From NCBI RefSeq assembly GCF_022814865.1, contig NZ_JAKVRD010000021.1, positions 1 through 64,000 of the forward strand: a stretch of 64,000 bases of DNA, given 5' to 3'. The position numbers were made by a program, and so were the translations under genes. This document shows, piece after piece, positions 36,396 to 46,260 of the stretch. This DNA comes from Shimia aestuarii. Lineage in GTDB: Bacteria; Pseudomonadota; Alphaproteobacteria; Rhodobacterales; Rhodobacteraceae. Under the pieces are notes generated by a model. It was not told the DNA's origin. It was given only the letters and a program-made list of their open reading frames with translations, and made no database searches. Position 1 is the first letter of the stretch. Each line of letters opens with the position of its first letter.

Positions 36396-36977
36396 TTAGC
36401 GTTGCAAGATCAATGTCCCGTTGCTGATTGTGATTTCTCGCCAATGGCTGAGATAGCTCATGCCGAGAAGCGACTGATCGAGCTCGCCACCATTGACCTG
36501 TGCCGGGACGCGTTTGTCGACGAGGTTTCCGAGGCGTACTTCTTCAAGCACAACGGGCGCAGTCTTGACTTCGCCATTGGCCGTCAGAGCGCGTCCGAAA
36601 TAGGGTAGGGACTCCGGCTCGAACCCAGCCTTTGATGCGTCTTCCTGGCTCAGCACTATATTGCTCGCCCCGGTATCAACAATGAAGGTCACCGCTGCAC
36701 CGTTGATGGCGAGTTCTAGGCGAAAGTGCCCATCTGGGCTCTTTGGGATCACGACGCGGCCTTCTTCCGAAAAAACGGTGGCCTGAGGGATGATCGTCGA
36801 ACGGATATCGCCCCACATGCCATAGGCCGCGATGGCTCCGATAAAGATCAGTCCCCAAGCCATGGCTTGCTGGATGGTCTTGCGAAAGCTCTGTCGGTGA
36901 TTGGTCACGAACCAGAACAACACGGCTGCGCCGAGTATAACAAGATAAGTAAGTTGTCCGGTTTGCCAGCTGCTCAT
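36396..36977 (-). CDS. Membrane-anchored retropepsin-like aspartic protease (TIGR02281 type)
   Basis: Protein of 193 residues with two N-terminal hydrophobic segments (about 10-24 and 41-55). A single aspartic-protease lobe follows, with FIVDTGASNIVLSQ near residue 110 and LGMSYLSHW near 170. One D-T-G motif per chain implies a dimer, as in retropepsins. The substrate is unknown. It converges on holC. Confidence 0.85.
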   Translation of the reverse strand: MSSWQTGQLTYLVILGAAVLFWFVTNHRQSFRKTIQQAMAWGLIFIGAIAAYGMWGDIRSTIIPQATVFSEEGRVVIPKSPDGHFRLELAINGAAVTFIVDTGASNIVLSQEDASKAGFEPESLPYFGRALTANGEVKTAPVVLEEVRLGNLVDKRVPAQVNGGELDQSLLGMSYLSHWREITISNGTLILQR

Positions 36978-37029
36978 GTCACCATCCTCAGACAGTCATA
37001 TAGGCAAAGGAAAACGCATTCCAAAGGGG

Positions 37030-37641
37030 TTATGCGACAAATCCAAAATCGCGCAGCCCTTCAAGTACGAATTGCACGGCCAGCGCAGCCAACAACATGC
37101 CAAGTAGCCGCGTTGCCACTGTCACGCCGGTCTTTCCAAGTGCTTTCGCAAGAAGGCCGCTCGTCAGAAACAGACCGAGCACCACGAAGAGAACCGCCAG
37201 CGCGACACCTAGAACGAGAAAGGTTGCGTCGACGCCCGGATGTTGACCTGCAAGCAGGATCACCGTGGCGATAGACCCTGGGCCGGCAATTAGGGGTATG
37301 GCAAGCGGGAAGACCGAAGGATCCGGGCGTTCATCAGCCTGATCTTCACGGCGCTTGGTGCGGCGTTCGAACAACATATCAAGCGCAGTCAGAAACAGAA
37401 GGATGCCTCCAGCTATCCGAAAAGCAGGCATGGAGATACCGACAAATCCAAGGACGGCCTCTCCGAAGAATGCAAATAGCGCAAGGATGCCAAAGGCGAT
37501 GGCACAGGCCCTAAACGCGATCGAGCGCATTTGCGGGCGATCCATGTCATGGGTCATCGCGACGAAGAGCGGCGCAAGTCCGATTGGATCGATGATCACG
37601 AAGAGTGTCACGAATGAGGTAATGAGTGCGGCGCTATCCAT
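37030..37641 (-). CDS. MarC-family membrane protein
   Basis: Six-helix inner-membrane protein of 203 residues. The N-terminus FVTLFVIIDPIGLAPLFVAMT and the middle FPLAIPLIAGPGSIATVILL are hallmarks of the MarC family. The transported substrate of the family is not established. Confidence 0.9.
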   Translation of the reverse strand: MDSAALITSFVTLFVIIDPIGLAPLFVAMTHDMDRPQMRSIAFRACAIAFGILALFAFFGEAVLGFVGISMPAFRIAGGILLFLTALDMLFERRTKRREDQADERPDPSVFPLAIPLIAGPGSIATVILLAGQHPGVDATFLVLGVALAVLFVVLGLFLTSGLLAKALGKTGVTVATRLLGMLLAALAVQFVLEGLRDFGFVA

Positions 37642-37657
37642 CTCAGGAGCCTAACCG

Positions 37658-39508
37658 TCAGGCTTCTGCTGTTTCAAGCTTTTCCAAGGCCGCCATCCAG
37701 AGCGTCTCTGCTTTCTCAAGTCCCTCGATGACTTCAGTGTGTTTACGCTGCCATTTGGCGATCTCAGCCGCTTTGTTGCCCTCGTAGAGGGCTGGATCGG
37801 CGAGTTTTTCGTCGAGCTTTTCGCGCATCTCCGTAAGCTTCTCGACTCTGTCTTCGCATTTGCGCACATCTGCGCGTAGCGCGAGCACGGTATCGCGAGA
37901 GGCACGTTTAGGAACGGGGGCCTTGGGTTTTTCTTTCGAGGCAGGTTTCTCTGTTGAAAGCAGGTCTGAACGGTAGGCCTCAAGATCGCCAGAATAAGGA
38001 CGCACAGTTCCATCTGAGACAAGCCAAAGGCGGTCGGCCGTCATGGAGAGAAGGTGCATGTCGTGGCTCACGAGGATCACTGCACCGGTGTAGTCGGTCA
38101 AGGCATCGACGAGGGCTTCGCGGCTCTCGATGTCGAGGTGGTTCGTGGGTTCGTCGAGAATGAGAAGGTGCGGCGAGTCGAGCGTCGCAAGCAGGAGAGA
38201 AAGGCGTGCTTTCTGCCCGCCGGACAGACGCGAAACTTCGGTTTCTGCCTGATCTGCACCAAGGCCAAACCCAGCAAGGATTCCGCGAAGCTGCCCCGGT
38301 GTGTGAGAAGGTCGTTCTCGACGAAGATGGTCCAGAGGTGTCTCATCAACATAGAGTTCATCGACCTGATGCTGCGCGAAATATCCAATCCGGAGTTTCG
38401 TCGAGCGGGTCATTTTGCCGTCCATGAGCGGCAAACGATCCGAAAGCAACTTGGAAAGAGTCGACTTGCCCTGACCGTTCTTCCCGAGAAGCGCGATCCG
38501 GTCATCCTGGTCGATGCGCAGATCTAGACGGTTTAGGACCGCGGTCTCACCATAGCCCGTGGATCCCGATTCGATGCGTATGATCGGCGGTGAGAGTTCT
38601 TCTGGCGATGGAAACGCGAAACGGCGCAGTGCGGCCTCCTGCGGCGAGGAAATCGGCTGCATCTTTTCGAGTGCTTTCAGACGAGATTGTGCCTGCTTGG
38701 CCTTATCGGCTTTATAGCGGAACCGGTCCACGTAGGACTGCAGATGCGCGCGCCGCGCCTCTTGCTTTTTGGCTTGCGCCTCGGCTTGTGCAAGCCGTTC
38801 TGCGCGTTGGAGCGCGAACTGATCGTAAGGACCTTGATAGAGCGTCAACTTCTGATCCTCGAGATGCAAGATGGCACCGACCGCGCGATTGAGTAGCCCC
38901 CGGTCATGACTAATGATCAAGACCGTATGAGGATATTTCGCGAGATAGCTTTCGAGCCAGAGCGCACCTTCCAGATCGAGGTAGTTTGTCGGCTCGTCGA
39001 GCAAGAGCAGGTCTGGTTGGGAAAACAGAACCGCGGCAAGAGCAACACGCATCCGCCAGCCACCCGAGAACGCAGAACAAGGCTCTGCCTGTTGCTCGAT
39101 ATCAAAGCCCAACCCCTTGAGAATTGAGGACGCGCGCGCTTCGGCGCTCCAGGCATCAATATCCGCGAGACGCGTCTGAATGTCTGCGATGCGATGGGGA
39201 TCCTCGGCTGTCTCGGCCTCTGCCATCAGGGCGCTGCGTTCGGTGTCTGCCGCCAGAACGGTGTCGAGCAGCGATGTCTCGGAGGAGGGCACTTCCTGTG
39301 CTACGCCCCCGATCCGTGCGCGAGACGGCAGACTGATGGAGCCACCTTCAAGCGCCAACTCCCCCCGTATCAGGCGAAACAGCGTCGTCTTGCCTGTTCC
39401 GTTTCGACCGACCACACCAACCTTGTGCCCAGTGGGTATGGTTGCAGAGGCCTCGGAGAGGAGCGTTCGGCCCGCAACGGCGTAGGTTATGGAGTCTATT
39501 CGCAGCAT
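37658..39508 (-). CDS. ABC-F family ATPase
   Basis: Soluble tandem ATPase of 616 residues without membrane segments. Walker A motifs are GRNGTGKTT and [10 protein letters not shown], and signatures are FSGGWRMRV and [13 protein letters not shown]. Walker B motifs are [12 protein letters not shown] and [13 protein letters not shown] coiled linker joins the halves, and a C-terminal coiled coil closes the protein, as in Uup/YheS-type translation factors that act on the ribosome. The start is ATG 39508. Confidence 0.93.
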   Translation of the reverse strand: MLRIDSITYAVAGRTLLSEASATIPTGHKVGVVGRNGTGKTTLFRLIRGELALEGGSISLPSRARIGGVAQEVPSSETSLLDTVLAADTERSALMAEAETAEDPHRIADIQTRLADIDAWSAEARASSILKGLGFDIEQQAEPCSAFSGGWRMRVALAAVLFSQPDLLLLDEPTNYLDLEGALWLESYLAKYPHTVLIISHDRGLLNRAVGAILHLEDQKLTLYQGPYDQFALQRAERLAQAEAQAKKQEARRAHLQSYVDRFRYKADKAKQAQSRLKALEKMQPISSPQEAALRRFAFPSPEELSPPIIRIESGSTGYGETAVLNRLDLRIDQDDRIALLGKNGQGKSTLSKLLSDRLPLMDGKMTRSTKLRIGYFAQHQVDELYVDETPLDHLRRERPSHTPGQLRGILAGFGLGADQAETEVSRLSGGQKARLSLLLATLDSPHLLILDEPTNHLDIESREALVDALTDYTGAVILVSHDMHLLSMTADRLWLVSDGTVRPYSGDLEAYRSDLLSTEKPASKEKPKAPVPKRASRDTVLALRADVRKCEDRVEKLTEMREKLDEKLADPALYEGNKAAEIAKWQRKHTEVIEGLEKAETLWMAALEKLETAEA

Positions 39509-39640
39509 GAATGGCGGTTTCGCCCATCGGCGCAGGCGCGTCAATCACTGCTTTTCAAGTCGGGTGCAGCATGCTATCGGAGCGCCAATTCGAACATGGG
39601 GTCGGGCATGTCGCCCGCACCGTCAAAAGGAGCAACACTC

Positions 39641-40063
39641 ATGGCTACCGAACGCACGCTGTCGATCATCAAACCCGATGCCACCAAGCGCAACCTTACC
39701 GGCAAGATCAATGCCAAGTTCGAGGATGCAGGCCTTCGCATCGTCGCCCAAAAGCGCATTCATCTCACCAAGGAACAGGCCGGCGTCTTCTATGCCGTAC
39801 ACGCCGAACGTCCGTTCTATGACGAACTGTGCGAGTTCATGGCGTCCGAGCCGGTTGTCGTTCAGGTTCTCGAAGGTGAAGGCGCTATCGCAAAGAACCG
39901 TGAAGTGATGGGGGCAACCAACCCGGCAGACGCCGCGGCAGGGACCATCCGTGCCGAGTTCGCAGAATCTGTTGGCGAAAACTCGGTTCACGGCTCTGAT
40001 GCGCCGGAAACCGCAGCTGTCGAGATTGCCTACTTCTTCTCGGGCCTCGAACTGGTCGGTTAA
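39641..40063 (+). CDS. ndk: Nucleoside diphosphate kinase
   Basis: Transfers gamma-phosphate between nucleotides, 140 residues. [15 protein letters not shown] opens the protein, and the phospho-His signature [10 protein letters not shown] lies near residue 115. AAAAGGAG lies 8 bp before ATG 39641. It converges with the TfoX-like gene, with a 4-bp overlap of stops. Confidence 0.97.
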   Translation: MATERTLSIIKPDATKRNLTGKINAKFEDAGLRIVAQKRIHLTKEQAGVFYAVHAERPFYDELCEFMASEPVVVQVLEGEGAIAKNREVMGATNPADAAAGTIRAEFAESVGENSVHGSDAPETAAVEIAYFFSGLELVG

Positions 40064-40401
40064 GCTTTGGTTTGATTTCGGGGGATAACCCCGATCTCGT
40101 TCAGGGCCGCTTCGATTTCGGAGCGGCCTTTTTCTTTTTCCTCAGCCTTCAGGCGATCGAAAACTGCGCGCAACGCATCTTTTTCTTTCCCTTGGCAATC
40201 ATTCCAAGGACGACCTTGAAGCCCCATGACAAGCGCATAAAAGCCGATAAAATGTGGCCGCGTGCCGGTTTGGATCAGGCGCCGGTAGGCCTCTTCTGCA
40301 CCAAGTTCCCGAAGATCCTCAGCCGAATGAATACCCGCGCGTTTGCAAGCGTCTTCTACAGCCGGGCCGAGGTTCCTTATGCTTGAAACGGGATCTGTCA
40401 T
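40060..40401 (-). CDS. TfoX C-terminal domain protein
   Basis: Protein of 113 residues consisting of a TfoX_C helix-hairpin-helix-like domain ([35 protein letters not shown]) and a charged tail. It lacks the N-terminal TfoX domain, so a competence role should not be assumed. Confidence 0.85.
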   Translation of the reverse strand: MTDPVSSIRNLGPAVEDACKRAGIHSAEDLRELGAEEAYRRLIQTGTRPHFIGFYALVMGLQGRPWNDCQGKEKDALRAVFDRLKAEEKEKGRSEIEAALNEIGVIPRNQTKA

Positions 40402-40446
40402 GGGCAGAGCATAATAAGTGATCCCGCTTCTGGCACCAAGGTGCGA

Positions 40447-41250
40447 TTAGTAGCCAAAGATACCGCGGCTGCTGTCTTCGTCAGACCGTTTGAGGCGCCG
40501 TTGTGAAGGCACGAGGCCGTCGCGGATCTCTTCGTCGCTCGTGACAACTGGCATGTCGAGTTTCTGTTTCGACAACAGGATCGCGCGCGCACCGGTACTT
40601 CCGTTGAAACGATGAATGTTGAGGCTTTCCCAAGGGATATGCCCGCCATTCCAAAGTGCCTGAATGTCGCCGATGAAGTTATGGCATTGATAGTTCTCCA
40701 TCAGGAGCACGTATTTCGATGCCATGCGCGTCATGTTGGAAAGCCCGACCAGATGACTGACAGCGGTGTGGATATGCATCAACACCGCCTGGCTATAGAC
40801 CAACTCGGCTTGGGGCCATTGCGACGAAAAGGGCATGGTAATGTCTTGAAGACCGAGTTTGCCTTCCAAATCCGGGTGACGCCGTTTGGCCAGATCCAAC
40901 TGACTGGCGCCCCGGTCGCTTCCGGTGACACGGATACTTGGATAGAGCTTGTCGGCATGCGCGACGTGATCACCTCCGCCACAGCCGACTTCATGTACGG
41001 AGTCCGGTTGAAGCTGACCGATCGCTTCAAGGATCAGGAGATGATTTGCGTGCAACGATCCAGATCGTACCGTCACTTTTCCCGTGACCGTGTCATAGCT
41101 TAGCTCATCTTGTCCTGCGTTCGCATGGTGCTTGGTCTCGATGTCGCCTTTGACTCTGCGTTCGTATGAGTCGGCTGTGTAATTGTCCCAGTCAAAATCG
41201 TCGTCGTAGAATTTTCGGTTCTTATAAAATAGCCGGTTCAAAATCCCCAT
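40447..41250 (-). CDS. SAM-dependent methyltransferase-like protein
   Basis: Protein of 267 residues. A class I methyltransferase fold is suggested by VHEVGCGGGDHVAHADKLYP near residue 95 and the following TGSDRGASQLDLAKRRHP. VLLMENYQCHNFIGDIQ follows. The start ATG 41250 is preceded by GGAGG. The substrate is unknown. It is the last gene before the AT-richer island, and might methylate a glycan or be unrelated to it. Confidence 0.75.
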   Translation of the reverse strand: MGILNRLFYKNRKFYDDDFDWDNYTADSYERRVKGDIETKHHANAGQDELSYDTVTGKVTVRSGSLHANHLLILEAIGQLQPDSVHEVGCGGGDHVAHADKLYPSIRVTGSDRGASQLDLAKRRHPDLEGKLGLQDITMPFSSQWPQAELVYSQAVLMHIHTAVSHLVGLSNMTRMASKYVLLMENYQCHNFIGDIQALWNGGHIPWESLNIHRFNGSTGARAILLSKQKLDMPVVTSDEEIRDGLVPSQRRLKRSDEDSSRGIFGY

Positions 41251-41611
41251 GCATCCGTCCTCCAAAGCAGGTTCTCTGCGTTCTGGCACAGGTTGCGTGA
41301 CTTCTAAAGCCTGAAAACTCCCACAGGTCGGCGCGAAGCGATTAGATCATAGCCCAATCACTAAAGATCGGTTTCTGTGCAGGAATTGGTTTGGTCCCGG
41401 TCGGGCCAGAAGGGGGCTGGTTCTGCGGGGCTTGCGGGTGCGGTTTGGTGTAGGGCACTGCTCTCTCCATTGGTTGCCTCTCACTTCAGTTGAGCAGACC
41501 TTTGCGCCGTTCTCTTGCCGGAATGGTGGAAACACCTTGCCGAAACCATGCCGAAAATGGCCAGTTTACACGAAGAGATCAGTGTTCAATGAAAAGCCGT
41601 GTTTCGAAATA

Positions 41612-41649
41612 AAAAAGCCCTCAAGTCATTAAGACTTAAGGGCTTTTTA
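41612..41649. terminator. Strong bidirectional terminator-like hairpin
   Basis: An A-run, GCCCTCAAGTC, a short loop, GACTTAAGGGC and a T-run form a long stem with one mismatch. It directly abuts the tRNA-like fragment, the usual place for a tRNA gene terminator on the minus strand. Confidence 0.85.
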
Positions 41650-41670
41650 TGGCTCCGGCGGTAGGGATCG
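41650..41670 (-). repeat. tRNA 3'-end fragment, probable attachment-site remnant
   Basis: On the minus strand the sequence reads ATCCCTACCGCCGGAGCCA, the 3' half of a T-stem and acceptor stem ending in CCA, resembling alphaproteobacterial tRNA-Asn. No D-arm, anticodon or TTCGA loop lies upstream. It is therefore not a tRNA gene but a duplicated 3' end, as left by an integrase-type element. Confidence 0.55.
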
Positions 41671-41851
41671 GAGCTAATTTCACACAGGTTGCATAAGCTA
41701 TTGAATTTACGTCATTTTCTTTTGGGTTGGCGATGGCGTATTTCCTGATTTGTGAGACATCTGTGAGACGGAGGTGAAACCGTTCTCAAAATGTTCCCAG
41801 ATTACTCTAGGAGTGTCTTCCTAGCCGGTCGAGGAAAAAGAACAGCGGGGA

Positions 41852-42082
41852 ATGCACATTTGCTACCTCCAAGAGATTCTTGGCGCGTTCATTGAGGCAA
41901 TCGAGGCGGCAACCGGGCGCACGGCGGAACGCAACCTCATGCCGATGCAGCCAGGGGATGTGCATGCGACATGGGCCGATGCGCGGTTGATCGAGGCGCT
42001 TGTGGGCGCGTTGCCGCGCACTGATATACGCGATGGCGTCAAATCTTTCGTCGATTGGTATCGCGGCTGGAACGACCGCTAA
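41852..42082 (+). pseudogene. C-terminal remnant of a UDP-glucuronate 4-epimerase-like gene
   Basis: About 76 codons are left. AFIEAIEAATGRTAERNLMP, MQPGDVHATWADARLIEAL and GVKSFVDWYRGW match the C-terminus of NAD-dependent UDP-sugar 4-epimerases of capsule loci. The approximately 260 N-terminal residues are missing, and an in-frame stop lies 30 bp upstream of the first ATG. It is a relic of an earlier polysaccharide gene set. Confidence 0.7.
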
Positions 42083-42105
42083 TTTTTAGCTCTATGATTA
42101 AGCTG

Positions 42106-42303
42106 CTACTTAAGCCGCTCGATCACCTTATCTTGTAGGGCACACACACTTCCCAGCACTAGATGTGCTGGCTCATCAAGCGCATCGCCTTCTTTTAGGA
42201 GTTCCCTTGCTAACGTCTCGGCGCCCCGTCCATCATAGCAGTCATCAAAGCCAATCCCGACTCTAAAGCTCAGGTGTATCTGAGATTGATTAAATCGTGA
42301 TAG
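42106..42303 (-). pseudogene. Start-less reading frame, possible gene remnant
   Basis: A 65-codon open minus-strand frame between stops has protein-like content (FRVGIGFDDCYDGRGAETL, then ALDEPAHLVLGSVCALQDKV) but no ATG, GTG or TTG start in a credible position. I do not recognise the family. It could be the tail of a decayed gene. The rest of 42083-42416 shows no gene. Confidence 0.3.
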
Positions 42304-42416
42304 TTAGTGTAGATTTGTCTGCATTCGCGGAGAAGGATCAATGTTTCGGGGCGCATAACTATACAAGTAATTAGAGAAATTGGACTTTAAGCGTGCAAAT
42401 AAGAGTTGTGTAAAAT

Positions 42417-42848
42417 ATGTCACGTCAAATTAACGAAATGCAGGCAGAAATTATTAGTGAGTTGTGCGAAATATATCATCGTTGCGATTTCGACCGCGAG
42501 ATTGATGCCGCCGCCGTTGCGTTGATGCTGGCTCTACTTGGATTTGCACCACTTGGAAATATGCCCCAGAACCCGCAAGATTCAATAAATGCTTTTCGTC
42601 ATATTGGTCACATGGAACGCTATAGTTTCACATTGACCGCAATTTCTACCCTCATGGCAAAACCATCGAACAATCCCAGACTCCGCAACTTATTTGAACG
42701 CTTGAGTAGCTTCGTTGCGCCGGTAACAGATGGCGCTGGACAGAACGTGTTAACGAACGGAAACTTATTCTTCGGGCCTTACCAAAACACTGATCTGACC
42801 GCCCTAGTATTTAAAACTTCTTCTTCTGGAAGACCCTGCGACCAATAA
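42417..42848 (+). CDS. Hypothetical protein
   Basis: Protein of 143 residues, AT-richer than its surroundings. No signal peptide, clear membrane helix or known motif is seen, though VALMLALLGFAPLG is a moderately hydrophobic stretch near residue 37. It ends 6 bp before the rfbA stop on the other strand. A possible accessory gene of unknown function. Confidence 0.5.
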   Translation: MSRQINEMQAEIISELCEIYHRCDFDREIDAAAVALMLALLGFAPLGNMPQNPQDSINAFRHIGHMERYSFTLTAISTLMAKPSNNPRLRNLFERLSSFVAPVTDGAGQNVLTNGNLFFGPYQNTDLTALVFKTSSSGRPCDQ

Positions 42849-42854
42849 GACCAA

Positions 42855-43730
42855 CTATTTTTTTGTTAGACTTAACAAATAGTCCCCGTAGTCATTCTTG
42901 CCGAACTTATGCGCGCGGGACTGCAGTTGAGATATATTGATCCAGTCCATTTCGAAGGCTACCTCATCAGGGGCTCCAACTTGCTGACCTTGTCGTTTTG
43001 TGAGTGTGCGCACGAAGTTGCCGGCGTCGAGCAGACTGTCATGGGTGCCAGTATCAAGCCACGCATAGCCACGGCCCATTTTCTGCACTGTCAATTGGCC
43101 ATCGCGCAAGTAGCTTTCCAAGAGCGTGGTGATCTCCAACTCGCCACGGGCCGAAGGTCGCACGGCTTTTGCACGTTCTGGGGCGCTGCTATCGACAAAA
43201 TACAGCCCCGTAACGGCATAGTTGGAGGCCGGTACGGTTGGCTTTTCGATGATACTATTGACCATGCCGCTGCGGTCAAAATCTACAACGCCATACCTCT
43301 CGGGGTCGGAGACGCGATAACCAAACACCGTGGCGCCGGTGGTGGTATTTCCCGCCTCTTGCAGCAACTCTGGTAGACCGTGGCCGAAGAAGATATTGTC
43401 GCCCAGCACCATAGCCGCGGGGGCACCTGCCAAAAACTCTTCGGCCAGAATAAAGGCCTGTGCCAGCCCATCGGGGCTGGGCTGTATCTTGTATTCCAAT
43501 GAGATACCCCATTGGCTTCCGTCTCCCAAGGTGCGGATGAACTGCTCTTGGTCGTGCGGTGTGGTGATGATCATGATCTGGCGGATGCCCGCGAGCATCA
43601 GCACAGTTAAGGGATAATACACCATTGGCTTGTCATAAATCGGTAGCAGTTGTTTCGACACACCCATGGTGATGGGGTAAAGCCGCGTGCCCGAGCCACC
43701 AGCCAGAATAATGCCTTTTCGGTTGGTCAT
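42855..43730 (-). CDS. rfbA: Glucose-1-phosphate thymidylyltransferase
   Basis: Makes dTDP-glucose, the entry to dTDP-rhamnose and dTDP-amino sugars. The 291 residues carry KGIILAGGSGTRLYPIT, the Mg site LGDNIFFGHGL and WLDTGTHDSLLDA. It is last of the rfbC-rfbB-rfbD-rfbA block. ATG 43730 overlaps the rfbD stop. Confidence 0.96.
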   Translation of the reverse strand: MTNRKGIILAGGSGTRLYPITMGVSKQLLPIYDKPMVYYPLTVLMLAGIRQIMIITTPHDQEQFIRTLGDGSQWGISLEYKIQPSPDGLAQAFILAEEFLAGAPAAMVLGDNIFFGHGLPELLQEAGNTTTGATVFGYRVSDPERYGVVDFDRSGMVNSIIEKPTVPASNYAVTGLYFVDSSAPERAKAVRPSARGELEITTLLESYLRDGQLTVQKMGRGYAWLDTGTHDSLLDAGNFVRTLTKRQGQQVGAPDEVAFEMDWINISQLQSRAHKFGKNDYGDYLLSLTKK

Positions 43731-44596
43731 GTGGATACTCCTAACTCTGTTAAACATTCCTTCAGGCCCGCGTGCCAATCTGGGCGCGCCAAACCAAAAA
43801 CGGAGGTGGTGGTGTTGCAATCAAGGCGGCTGTTCAGCGGGCGCGCGGCTGTCGTGGGATAGGTGCTGGTGGGAATTGCCTGCACGCGGGTGGGCCGGCC
43901 CGTTAGGCTGAATATCGCGCGGGCAAAGCTGCACCAGCTGGCATCGGGCGCGCCGCTAAAATGATAGGTGCCAGTTTTTTCCGGCGCCTCCTGCAGCTGC
44001 CCGGCGATGGCCAGACAGGCGGCAGCAATAGCCCGCGCGGGCGTGGGGCCGCCGATTTGGTCATCGACTACGCTGATCTGGTCGCGGGTGTCAGAAAGGC
44101 GCAGCATGGTTTTGATAAAGTTCGCGCCATGGGCGGAAAACACCCAAGAGGTGCGCAGAATGGCGTGGGTGACGCCGCTGACGCGAATGTCCTCTTCGCC
44201 CGCCCATTTGCTGCGGCCATAGGCATTGGCGGGCAGTGTGATATCACCGGGCTCCCAAGGGTGGTGGCCGGTGCCGGGAAACACGTAATCGGTGGAGATA
44301 TGCACCAAGGGAATCTTCAGCGCCACACAAGCCAGGGCCATTTCCGCCGGCGCCGCACCGTTGATGGCGGTGGCCAATGGCTCTTCCTCCTCGGCCCGGT
44401 CAACGGCCGTGTAGGCCGCGGCATTGATCACCGCGCGGGGGCGGTGGGAGTGGATGGCCGCAGCACATGCGCCGGGCTGTGCCAGATCGGCCGCATCGCG
44501 CCCCAAGGCCAGCAGATCCAGCGCCTGACCTGATGCCAAATGCTGCAGCTCGTGCGCCACTTGACCCGTGCGGCCAAAAACCAGCAGCTTGCTCAT
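43727..44596 (-). CDS. rfbD: dTDP-4-dehydrorhamnose reductase
   Basis: Final enzyme of dTDP-L-rhamnose synthesis, 289 residues, SDR fold. [10 protein letters not shown] is the nucleotide loop, STDYVFPG carries the catalytic Thr region, and YGRSKWAGE holds the Tyr-x-x-x-Lys pair. It overlaps rfbB by four bases. Confidence 0.94.
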   Translation of the reverse strand: MSKLLVFGRTGQVAHELQHLASGQALDLLALGRDAADLAQPGACAAAIHSHRPRAVINAAAYTAVDRAEEEEPLATAINGAAPAEMALACVALKIPLVHISTDYVFPGTGHHPWEPGDITLPANAYGRSKWAGEEDIRVSGVTHAILRTSWVFSAHGANFIKTMLRLSDTRDQISVVDDQIGGPTPARAIAAACLAIAGQLQEAPEKTGTYHFSGAPDASWCSFARAIFSLTGRPTRVQAIPTSTYPTTAARPLNSRLDCNTTTSVFGLARPDWHAGLKECLTELGVST

Positions 44597-45645
44597 GTCG
44601 CGCCGGTTCCAAGCCGCTGGCCCACGCCGTGGCGGTTTAGCAGTGGCCGCCACCATGCGTCGTTTTCGAGATACCAGCTCACTGTGCGTTCCAACCCCTC
44701 TTCCACCGTCACGCTGGGGCGCCAGCCCAGCTCGCGGCGAATGCGCGTGGGGTCGATGGCATAGCGAGCGTCATGGCCGGGCCTGTCAGCGACGAAGGTG
44801 ATCAGATCGGCGTATGTGCCGGTTTCACGCGGGCGCAAACGGTCGAGGATGGCGCAGATCGTTTGCACCAGCTGCAGGTTTGTGCGCTCGTTTTCGCCGC
44901 CGATGTTATAGCTGCGCCCCAGCGCGCCCTTGGTGGCCACCAACAAGAGCGCATCGGCGTGATCTTCGACGTAAAGCCAATCGCGGATATTGCTGCCATC
45001 GCCGTAAATCGGCAGCGCCCGTCCCGCGAGCGCGTTCAGAATAATCACCGGGATCAGCTTTTCCGGAAAGTGATAGGGCCCGTAATTATTGGAACAGTTG
45101 CTCAGCACCACGGGCAGGCCGTAGGTTTCAAACCAGGCGCGCACCAGATGGTCCGACGCGGCTTTCGAGGCGGAATAGGGGCTGCGTGGGTCGTATGCTG
45201 TGGTCTCGGTGAATTGCACGGCCGGGTCTGCGGGCAGCGAGCCAAACACCTCGTCTGTCGAGACGTGATGAAAGCGAAACCCATCGGGCCGCCCCGCCGC
45301 CCGCCAATATTTGCACGCCGCCTCCAACATATTGAACGTGCCGGTGATATTGGTGTCGATAAAATCGGCGGGCCCATCGATAGAGCGATCGACATGGGAT
45401 TCGGCCGCCAGATGCAGCACGATATCGGGCTGGTGCGTGGCAAAGGCTGCATTCAGCGCCGCACGATCGCGGATATCGGCTTGTTGAAAGGCGTAAAGCG
45501 GGCTATCCGCCACCGACGCTACATTGGCCAGATCGGCGGCATAGGTCAGCGCATCTAGGTTGACCACCTGATGCCCGCGCGCCACCGCCAGGCGCACCAC
45601 GGCCGAGCCGATAAACCCCGCCCCCCCTGTGATCAGTAGCTTCAT
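44593..45645 (-). CDS. rfbB: dTDP-glucose 4,6-dehydratase
   Basis: Converts dTDP-glucose to dTDP-4-keto-6-deoxyglucose, the branch point to rhamnose and to 3-amino sugars. The 350 residues carry [22 protein letters not shown] and [15 protein letters not shown]. In this cluster its product can feed both rfbC/rfbD and the WxcM-like/DegT pair. Confidence 0.96.
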   Translation of the reverse strand: MKLLITGGAGFIGSAVVRLAVARGHQVVNLDALTYAADLANVASVADSPLYAFQQADIRDRAALNAAFATHQPDIVLHLAAESHVDRSIDGPADFIDTNITGTFNMLEAACKYWRAAGRPDGFRFHHVSTDEVFGSLPADPAVQFTETTAYDPRSPYSASKAASDHLVRAWFETYGLPVVLSNCSNNYGPYHFPEKLIPVIILNALAGRALPIYGDGSNIRDWLYVEDHADALLLVATKGALGRSYNIGGENERTNLQLVQTICAILDRLRPRETGTYADLITFVADRPGHDARYAIDPTRIRRELGWRPSVTVEEGLERTVSWYLENDAWWRPLLNRHGVGQRLGTGAT

Positions 45646-45648
45646 CTC

Positions 45649-46212
45649 TTATCCCTCAAATGTGAATGGGCTGTTAAAACCGGCAAGCAGCGGGGCGGCG
45701 GCGTCTTTCTCGCTTAGCACCGGCGCGCTGGTGAGGGGCCATGCGATGCCAATATCCGGGTCATCCCAGCGCAGCGCGCCCTCGGTTTCCGGAGCGTAAT
45801 AATCGCTACATTTGTAGATAATCTCGCTGTCGGGTTCGAGCGTGGCAAAGCCATGGGCAAAGCCCACCGGAATATAAAGCTGCACACCGTTTTCCGCGCT
45901 CAAGGTATAGCCCGCCCAGCGGCCATAGGTTGGGCTGCCCAGCCGGATATCGACCGCCACATCAAAAATCGCGCCGCGCCCACAGCGTACTAACTTGGCC
46001 TGTGCATGCGGCGGCGTCTGAAAATGCAACCCCCGAATGGTGCCCGTGGCCGCAGACAGCGAGTGATTGTCCTGCACGAAAGTGACATCGATACCCATGG
46101 CTGCATAGGCGCGATGGCTGTAGGTTTCTTGAAAAAAACCGCGATGGTCGCCAAACCTATGGGCCACGGTTTTTAAGACGCCATTCAAGGCAAGATCTTC
46201 AGATTGAAGCAT
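45649..46212 (-). CDS. rfbC: dTDP-4-dehydrorhamnose 3,5-epimerase
   Basis: Cupin-fold epimerase of 187 residues. The catalytic His sits in RGLHFQTPPHAQAKLVR, and the Tyr region in GFAHGFATLEPDSEIIYK. First of the rfb block, 3 bp before rfbB and 48 bp after the sugar-transferase gene ends. Confidence 0.96.
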   Translation of the reverse strand: MLQSEDLALNGVLKTVAHRFGDHRGFFQETYSHRAYAAMGIDVTFVQDNHSLSAATGTIRGLHFQTPPHAQAKLVRCGRGAIFDVAVDIRLGSPTYGRWAGYTLSAENGVQLYIPVGFAHGFATLEPDSEIIYKCSDYYAPETEGALRWDDPDIGIAWPLTSAPVLSEKDAAAPLLAGFNSPFTFEG

Positions 46213-46260
46213 AACTTTGTCCCTTGATCATTTACTTGGCTCATCAATCAATAACATCGG

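Larger units (their letters stand above)
41251..41851. other. Gene-free stretch at the left edge of the island
   Basis: About 600 bp with no convincing gene. It holds a terminator (41612-41649), a tRNA 3'-end fragment (41650-41670), and two TGTGAGAC copies 11 bp apart (41751 and 41762). Base composition becomes visibly more AT-rich from about 41580. Confidence 0.5.

Noticed and set aside
41650-41720. A tRNA gene on the minus strand
   Set aside because: Only about 20 nt of 3' end match. No T-loop, anticodon stem or D-arm can be drawn.
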